Shown piece by piece: positions 14,132 to 18,135 of a stretch of 18,135 nucleotides of DNA. This DNA is from RGIG995 sp045635765 (lineage in GTDB: Bacteria; Bacillota; Clostridia; Oscillospirales; UBA644). Both the position numbers and the translations under genes were made by a program. The first letter of the stretch is position 1, and every line of letters begins with the position of its first letter. Location: contig JAZTWH010000055.1 of NCBI GenBank assembly GCA_045635765.1, positions 1-18,135 on the forward strand, written 5' to 3'. The notes below the pieces were generated by a model. The model made no database searches. It saw only the letters and a program-made list of their open reading frames with translations, and was not told where the DNA came from.

Positions 14132-15191
14132 GGTATTTCTTTTTTGCGGCCCTCACTTTTTGCTGAAAGGCCACCTTTTCCAGAGAAAATCCATGGTATT
14201 TTTCCCAGGCGTTCAGCGGTTCGCCCAGGGCGTCTTTCAGGAAAGCACGCAGGGCGTCGAAGCCGCGGTCGTCATTGGATATAATGCAAAGGCAAAGGTC
14301 CTTTTGAAGGTCCAGAAAGGCCAAAGACTTACTGCCCTCATGGTTTCCGAATTGCCAATAGATGGGGCCGTCCTTTTCTTCGGAAAGTCCTATTCCTACG
14401 GCCCATTTCAGGCCTCCGAATAATTCCGTTTGGGGCTGGAGCATTTTTTCCAATGTCAAGGGTGCTAAGCATTTTTTTGAAGTCTGGGGAACGAAAAGCT
14501 TATTCAAAAACAGGCAATAATCCGTGGGAGTGGTGTAGAAAAATTTGGATGCGTTCGGCTTCTCCGCCCGGACCTTCAAAAGTGCCTCTCCCTTGACGTG
14601 GGGATGGGCAAAGCGGTCGGCGTATTCTTCCTTCCATACGAAGGAGGAGGAATACATTCGGAAGGGCTGAAAGACCAGTTCCTCAACCAATTTTTGCAAA
14701 TCGGTCTTGGTGGCCTGTTCCATTGCCCGTTGCAGATAGAGCAGGGCGTAGTTGGAATAGGAGAAAAGGGTGGTAGGCATCAACTCAAGGTGGGTGGGCA
14801 TGGTGGGATGCTTTTTCATGGGAAATCCAGAGGTTTGGGAAAGAATGGCCCGTCCCGTTACGTAATCCAGATTTGGTTCCCCGGGAAGGAAGGGCTCGGC
14901 GGTGTATTCGGTCAAGGGACGGTTCAAATCCAAAATGCCGTTCTCGTGCAATTTCCACGCGGCGTAAGCTATCACGGGGGCGGCCAGCTGGTCTGCCCAA
15001 AACACACTGTCGGCGGTGAGGGGGGAGTTGTCTGTCTGACTCTGAATTCCCGCGGCCCCCTTCAGCAAGACCGATGCTTCCCCGCAGATGGCTACGGAAA
15101 TTCCCTTGCAGGCCGTTCGGGTCAAAATCCCCGTTAGCCGTTCGGTCAGCCCGGCGGCGTAGGTTCCTTCCAAAATCTTTCCGTAATTCAT
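14127..15191 (-). CDS. Serine beta-lactamase/PBP-fold protein lacking the SxxK catalytic pair (probable pseudoenzyme)
   Basis: This 354-residue protein has the architecture of the class C beta-lactamase/esterase family (COG1680-like), which normally hydrolyses beta-lactams, D-Ala peptides or esters through a Ser in SxxK. Family marks present: LHENGILDLNRPL (81-93), ILSQTSGFP (116-124), the YSN motif (145-147, usual YxN) and the HEG near the C terminus (284-286, usual HxG/KTG). But when the segment before LHENG is aligned by its conserved Pro72, the positions of SxxK read QLAA (68-71), so both Ser and Lys are missing. No signal peptide or membrane helix is seen, so it is probably cytoplasmic. 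The start at 15191 follows GAGGGGTG; an open frame continues upstream but has no ribosome binding site. It heads the minus-strand transcript with topB and perhaps ddh. The role is unknown; a binding or scaffold function is inference. Confidence 0.8.
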   Translation of the reverse strand: MNYGKILEGTYAAGLTERLTGILTRTACKGISVAICGEASVLLKGAAGIQSQTDNSPLTADSVFWADQLAAPVIAYAAWKLHENGILDLNRPLTEYTAEPFLPGEPNLDYVTGRAILSQTSGFPMKKHPTMPTHLELMPTTLFSYSNYALLYLQRAMEQATKTDLQKLVEELVFQPFRMYSSSFVWKEEYADRFAHPHVKGEALLKVRAEKPNASKFFYTTPTDYCLFLNKLFVPQTSKKCLAPLTLEKMLQPQTELFGGLKWAVGIGLSEEKDGPIYWQFGNHEGSKSLAFLDLQKDLCLCIISNDDRGFDALRAFLKDALGEPLNAWEKYHGFSLEKVAFQQKVRAAKKKYR

Positions 15192-15228
15192 TCGACACCC
15201 CTCGTTTCCTCTACATTCCAATACTCCT

Positions 15229-15257
15229 ATTATAGCACTTTTTAAGACTGATTGCAA
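15229..15257 (-). promoter_or_regulatory. Sigma-A extended -10 promoter of the beta-lactamase-like gene
   Basis: On the minus strand: TTGCAA (15257-15252), 17 bases, TATAAT (15234-15229), with TG one base before the -10. It sits about 40 bases ahead of the ATG at 15191 and diverges from the promoter at 15307. Confidence 0.85.
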
Positions 15258-15306
15258 GAGGTACGGAAAAATGGCACGAAAAGTTTCATTCCTTCCCTGG
15301 TCGCTC

Positions 15307-15335
15307 TTGACTTTTCTGATGTTTTGCGGTATAAT
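15307..15335 (+). promoter_or_regulatory. Sigma-A promoter of the small membrane protein gene
   Basis: TTGACT (15307-15312), 17 bases, TATAAT (15330-15335). The first 12 bases, TTGACTTTTCTG, are identical to those of the promoter at 3361. Confidence 0.87.
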
Positions 15336-15372
15336 GATCGTATCAAAACAAACAAAAAAAGGAGACTGATGG

Positions 15373-15537
15373 ATGATGGAACCCAAACAAAGCTTTTTTT
15401 GGGTCGTTCTTTGCTCCGTGGTCTGTCTCGCGGTAGCCGTGGGGGTTATGGCGTGCCTCCCCGCCTGGAACGGCATGGGCGATATGTCCGCCTTTGAAGC
15501 GGTCGTTTACCTGTTGGAGAAATGGATCTCAAAATAA
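15373..15537 (+). CDS. Small single-pass membrane protein of unknown function (54 residues)
   Basis: This short frame has a near-consensus promoter (15307-15335) and an AAGGAG ribosome binding site at 15358-15363, 9 bases before the ATG at 15373 (a second ATG follows directly at 15376). The protein starts MMEPKQS, then has one hydrophobic helix (about residues 8-32, FFWVVLCSVVCLAVAVGVMA), two further Trp (a family-neutral observation), and a short amphipathic tail, GDMSAFEAVVYLLEKWISK. The positive-inside rule is not decisive because both ends carry few charges. I do not recognise a family. It is transcribed divergently from the pseudo-beta-lactamase gene, with a 181-base shared control region, and is followed by only a weak terminator-like hairpin (AACC/GGTT near 15555-15576 with a T-run). 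Confidence 0.75.
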   Translation: MMEPKQSFFWVVLCSVVCLAVAVGVMACLPAWNGMGDMSAFEAVVYLLEKWISK

Positions 15538-15771
15538 GAATCTTTTAAATTTTCAACCCGTTTCGGTTTATTTTTTACAGTCCTTTGAATTGAGGATAAG
15601 TTTAATTTTTAGGTTACATCCACGAAATTCAAGTATTTTTTTGCGGAGAGTAGACCGATTTGGTTTATATTCTTATTGAGATTCTTTTTGCATGGGAAAA
15701 GGGTTTGCAAGGCATTTGATTTCGGGAAAAGAAAAAAAGTTTGAACAAAGAGCAAAAAATCCCGAAAACAC
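15538..15771. other. AT-rich spacer between the small membrane protein gene and pgk
   Basis: No gene is supported. The first 40 bases hold a weak hairpin with a T-run (15555-15576) that may end the small-protein transcript. The middle is plain AT-rich sequence. The last 50 bases contain the inverted repeat at 15720-15767 listed separately. Confidence 0.5.
15720..15767. promoter_or_regulatory. Inverted repeat TTTCGGGA / TCCCGAAA just upstream of the pgk promoter
   Basis: Perfect 8-bp arms at 15720-15727 and 15760-15767, 40 bases apart centre to centre, are set in otherwise AT-rich sequence. The right arm ends 4 bases before the -35 of pgk. The place and the helical spacing suit a two-site regulator. 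It is not a terminator (32-base A-rich loop, no T-run). The binding protein is unknown. Confidence 0.45.
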
Positions 15772-15800
15772 TTGCAAATTCGCCCAAAATATGGTACAAT
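15772..15800 (+). promoter_or_regulatory. Sigma-A extended -10 promoter of the pgk-tpiA-gpmI operon
   Basis: TTGCAA (15772-15777), 17 bases, TACAAT (15795-15800), with TG at 15792-15793. The predicted start is near 15807, giving a leader of about 67 nt. Confidence 0.85.
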
Positions 15801-15808
15801 ATACGATG

Positions 15809-15825
15809 GACGGACTTTGTCCGTC
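15809..15825 (+). other. 5'-terminal hairpin of the pgk leader
   Basis: GACGGAC (15809-15815) and GTCCGTC (15819-15825) form a perfect 7-bp stem with a TTT loop, within a few bases of the predicted transcript start. Such 5'-end stems often protect abundant mRNAs from decay; that role here is inference. Confidence 0.6.
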
Positions 15826-15873
15826 GTGAATCGGTTACTCAACTCAAAATTTACCGGAGGAGTGAATGATAAA

Positions 15874-17073
15874 ATGAATTACAACAAGAAAAACGTGGAA
15901 GACATTGCCGTTGCCGGCAAGACCGTCTTGGTTCGTTGTGACTTTAACGTGCCCTTGAAGGACGGCGTGATCACCAGCGACAAGCGGATCGTCGAGGCTC
16001 TTCCCACCATCAAATATCTGATGGGACAGGGTGCAAAGGTGATTCTTTGCTCCCATATGGGAAAACCCAAGGGCGAAGTGATCCCCAAGTATTCTCTGGC
16101 TCCCGTTGCTACCCGTCTGACGGAGCTTTTGGGCGTCAACGTTCCTTTGGCTGCGGACACCATTGGCCCCGATGCCAAGGCAAAGGCCTCCGCTTTGAAG
16201 GACGGCGAAGTAATGCTCCTGGAAAATACCCGGTTTGACAAGCGGGAAGAAAAGAACGATCCCGAATTTGCCAAGGAAATGGCTTCCATGGCTGAAATTT
16301 ACGTCAACGACGCATTCGGTGCGGCTCACCGTGCCCATGCTTCCACCGCCGGCGTTGCCGCTTACCTGCCCGCTGTTTGCGGTTATCTGATCCAAAAGGA
16401 AATCGGTGTGATGGGCAAGGCTCTTGCCGATCCCGAACGTCCCTTCGTTGCCATCCTGGGCGGTGCTAAGGTTGCGGACAAACTGAACGTAATCGACAAT
16501 CTGCTGACCAAGGTGGACACCCTGATCATCGGCGGCGGTATGGCCTATACCTTCCTGGCGGCCCAAGGGTACTCCGTCGGCACCTCTCTGTTGGATGAAT
16601 CCAAGCTGGAATACTGCCGGAACATGCTGAAGAAGGCAGAAGAAAAGGGCGTTAAGCTCCTGCTTCCCATTGATACCGTAATCACCGAATCCTTCCCCGA
16701 TCCCATTGACGCGGAAATTGCCGTGGAAGTGGTTCCCTCCAATTCCATCCCCGCAGACAAGATGGGTCTGGACATCGGTCCCAAGACTAGAGAATTGTTT
16801 GCCGATGCCGCAAAATCCGCTAAGACCGTCGTTTGGAACGGGCCCATGGGCGTATTTGAGAATCCCACCCTGGCTCAGGGTACCATCGCCGTAGCTAAGG
16901 CCTTGGCTGAGTCCGAAGCCATCACCATCGTTGGCGGCGGCGACTCTGCTGCGGCTTGCGAACAGCTGGGCTTTGCTTCCCAGATCACCCACATCTCCAC
17001 CGGCGGCGGTGCCTCCCTGGAATTCCTGGAAGGCCTGGAACTCCCCGGAATTGCCTGCCTGCAGGACAAATAA
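15874..17073 (+). CDS. pgk: Phosphoglycerate kinase
   Basis: It transfers the acyl phosphate of 1,3-bisphosphoglycerate to ADP, giving ATP and 3-phosphoglycerate in glycolysis. It has 399 residues, typical. Motifs in order: VRCDFNVPL (substrate binding), SHMGKPKGE, LLENTRFDKREE, VNDAFGAAHRAHAST, GGAKVADKLNVI (nucleotide domain), GGGMAYTFL, NGPMGVFE and the C-terminal GGGDSAAA. The start is the ATG at 15874, giving MNYNKK as in clostridial homologues. GGAGGAG at 15856-15862 lies 11 bases upstream; the same frame stays open upstream to 15772 but that part covers the promoter. No gapdh gene precedes it, although gap usually does in Gram-positive glycolytic operons. tpiA follows after 76 bases. 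Confidence 0.98.
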   Translation: MNYNKKNVEDIAVAGKTVLVRCDFNVPLKDGVITSDKRIVEALPTIKYLMGQGAKVILCSHMGKPKGEVIPKYSLAPVATRLTELLGVNVPLAADTIGPDAKAKASALKDGEVMLLENTRFDKREEKNDPEFAKEMASMAEIYVNDAFGAAHRAHASTAGVAAYLPAVCGYLIQKEIGVMGKALADPERPFVAILGGAKVADKLNVIDNLLTKVDTLIIGGGMAYTFLAAQGYSVGTSLLDESKLEYCRNMLKKAEEKGVKLLLPIDTVITESFPDPIDAEIAVEVVPSNSIPADKMGLDIGPKTRELFADAAKSAKTVVWNGPMGVFENPTLAQGTIAVAKALAESEAITIVGGGDSAAACEQLGFASQITHISTGGGASLEFLEGLELPGIACLQDK

Positions 17074-17097
17074 TTGCAAACAACGAAAAACATTTTA

Positions 17098-17126
17098 CTG
17101 CACAGAGGCAAACCGTCTCTGTGCAG
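17098..17126 (+). other. Intercistronic hairpin between pgk and tpiA
   Basis: CTGCACAGAG (17098-17107) and CTCTGTGCAG (17117-17126) pair perfectly over 10 bp with a 9-base loop. The following GATTTTGAAT is not a proper T-run, so it is more likely a processing or stability element, or at most a partial attenuator setting the pgk:tpiA ratio. The tpiA ribosome binding site follows at about 17136-17141. Confidence 0.75.
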
Positions 17127-17149
17127 GATTTTGAATAGGAGAAACGAAC

Positions 17150-17917
17150 ATGAATGCCGAACTGAGAAAAACCATCATCGCCGGTAACTGGAAGATGAAC
17201 AAAACTCCCTCCGAAACCACTGCCTTCATCAAAGAATTGGCTCCCTGCGTAGCCGATGCTTCCTGCGAAGTGGTCTGCTGCGTTCCTTACGTATGCCTGC
17301 AGAACGCCCTTCAGGCCGCAAAAGGCACCAACATCAAGATTGGTGCCCAGAATATGCACTATGAAGCAAAGGGTGCTTACACCGGCGAGATCGCCGCGGA
17401 TATGCTGAAGGATCTGGGGGTAGAATACGTTATTATCGGTCACAGCGAACGCCGTCAGTATTATGCTGAAACCGACGAATCCTGCAATAAGAAGGTCCTG
17501 GCCGCTTTGGCCGCCGGTCTGAAGGTCATTCTTTGCGTCGGCGAACTGAAGGAACAGAGACTCCAGGGCGTTACCAACGAAGTGGTCGGTATGCAGACCA
17601 AAATCGCTCTTCAGAACGTGAAAGCAGAAGACCTGAAGAACGTCATCATTGCTTACGAACCCGTTTGGGCCATCGGTACGGGTCTGACTGCAACGGCAGA
17701 ACAGGCTGACGAAACCAACGGTGCTGTTCGTGCCGCCGTTGCCGACGTGTACGGCAAGGACGTGGCCGAAGCCGTCACCGTTCAGTACGGTGGAAGTATG
17801 AACGCCGGCAATGCGGACGAACTGTTGGCAAAATATAACGTAGACGGCGGGCTGATCGGCGGAGCCTCTCTGAAGGTTCCCGATTTTACTGCCATTGTCA
17901 AATCCGCTTCCAAATAA
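17150..17917 (+). CDS. tpiA: Triose-phosphate isomerase
   Basis: It interconverts dihydroxyacetone phosphate and glyceraldehyde-3-phosphate. It has 255 residues, the normal TIM-barrel length. Active-site residues are all present: Asn13 and Lys15 in GNWKMNK, His98 in IIGHSERR, and Glu170 in AYEPVWAIGTG. The flexible loop 6 ends GTGLTAT (often GTGKTAT elsewhere), and the phosphate-binding QYGGSM (212-217) and GGLIGGASL (233-241) segments are intact. The start at 17150 follows AGGAG. It is the second gene of the glycolytic operon; gpmI starts 12 bases after its stop, so those two are tightly linked. Confidence 0.98.
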   Translation: MNAELRKTIIAGNWKMNKTPSETTAFIKELAPCVADASCEVVCCVPYVCLQNALQAAKGTNIKIGAQNMHYEAKGAYTGEIAADMLKDLGVEYVIIGHSERRQYYAETDESCNKKVLAALAAGLKVILCVGELKEQRLQGVTNEVVGMQTKIALQNVKAEDLKNVIIAYEPVWAIGTGLTATAEQADETNGAVRAAVADVYGKDVAEAVTVQYGGSMNAGNADELLAKYNVDGGLIGGASLKVPDFTAIVKSASK

Positions 17918-17929
17918 GGGAGAATCAAC

Positions 17930-18135
17930 ATGAAAAAACCGCTCGTTCTTTGCATTATGGACGGCTTTGGATTCAATGATTGTGATAAAGTCAACGCCAT
18001 TAAAGCCGCCAATACCCCCAACCTGGATCGAATTTTTGCCACCTGCCCCACTACCCAAATCGGTGCCTCCGGCATGGACGTGGGCCTTCCTGACGGACAG
18101 ATGGGTAACTCCGAAGTGGGCCACACCAACATCGG
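17930..18135 (+). CDS. gpmI: 2,3-Bisphosphoglycerate-independent phosphoglycerate mutase, N-terminal part
   Basis: It converts 3-phosphoglycerate to 2-phosphoglycerate with two manganese ions and a phosphoserine intermediate. Only the first 68 codons lie in the window; the family is about 510 residues. Seen are LCIMDGFG with the metal ligand Asp11, ANTPNLDRI (27-35), GASGMDVGLPDGQMGNSEVGH with the catalytic Ser61 in NSEVGH (family typical order), and HTNIG at the edge. The start at 17930 follows AAGGGAG overlapping the tpiA stop region, a 12-base gap that indicates the same operon. The gene continues beyond the right edge; enolase is the usual next gene. Confidence 0.97.
   Translation, partial: MKKPLVLCIMDGFGFNDCDKVNAIKAANTPNLDRIFATCPTTQIGASGMDVGLPDGQMGNSEVGHTNI

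Overview
The window is chromosomal DNA from an anaerobic, endospore-forming member of the Clostridia. The main evidence is an alpha/beta-type small acid-soluble spore protein (SASP) behind a sigma-G-like promoter, a pyruvate:ferredoxin oxidoreductase, a meso-diaminopimelate dehydrogenase, LytR-CpsA-Psr wall chemistry and consistently AGGAGG-like ribosome binding sites. Coding regions are of moderate GC and the spacers are AT-rich. There is no integrase, transposase, tRNA, CRISPR array or phage gene. It reads as core chromosome rather than an island.

Layout, left to right. (1) 1-2115, minus: N-terminal 705 codons of pyruvate:ferredoxin oxidoreductase, cut by the window edge, with a clear promoter. 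(2) 2582-2773, plus: SASP with its own forespore promoter and a strong terminator, followed by about 600 bases without a convincing gene. (3) 3457-6681, plus: a sugar-phosphate isomerase/epimerase-like TIM barrel, an AlsE-like ribulose/allulose-phosphate 3-epimerase and, 10 bases later, an LCP wall-polymer ligase with a 145-residue Ser/Thr/Gly/Asp tail, closed by a terminator. (4) 6848-10550, plus: aspartate-pathway genes hom, lysC and asd. (5) 10631-15191, minus: a serine-beta-lactamase-fold protein that has lost its SxxK catalytic pair, then topoisomerase III, then diaminopimelate dehydrogenase. This strand converges on asd at two back-to-back bidirectional terminators. (6) 15373-15537, plus: a 54-residue single-pass membrane protein with an excellent promoter. 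(7) 15874 to the end, plus: glycolytic genes pgk, tpiA and the start of gpmI.

How the genes work together: lysC and asd make aspartate semialdehyde, hom diverts it to homoserine (threonine/methionine), and ddh makes meso-diaminopimelate for lysine and peptidoglycan. pgk, tpiA and gpmI are lower glycolysis, and the pyruvate formed there feeds the ferredoxin oxidoreductase at the left edge.

The most unusual signals are not genes. First, three unrelated tandem-repeat arrays each start at a gene's stop codon and fill the spacer to the next co-directional gene: after hom (28-35 bp units), after topB (58-61 bp units that duplicate the last topB codons and stop), and after the beta-lactamase-like gene (13-16 bp units running up to the topB ribosome binding site). 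Second, the roughly 64-nt leader of hom can form two perfectly paired, interlocking stems with H-type pseudoknot topology right next to the Shine-Dalgarno sequence, in front of a homoserine dehydrogenase that appears to lack a usable ACT regulatory domain. Third, the beta-lactamase-like protein appears to be a cytoplasmic pseudoenzyme.
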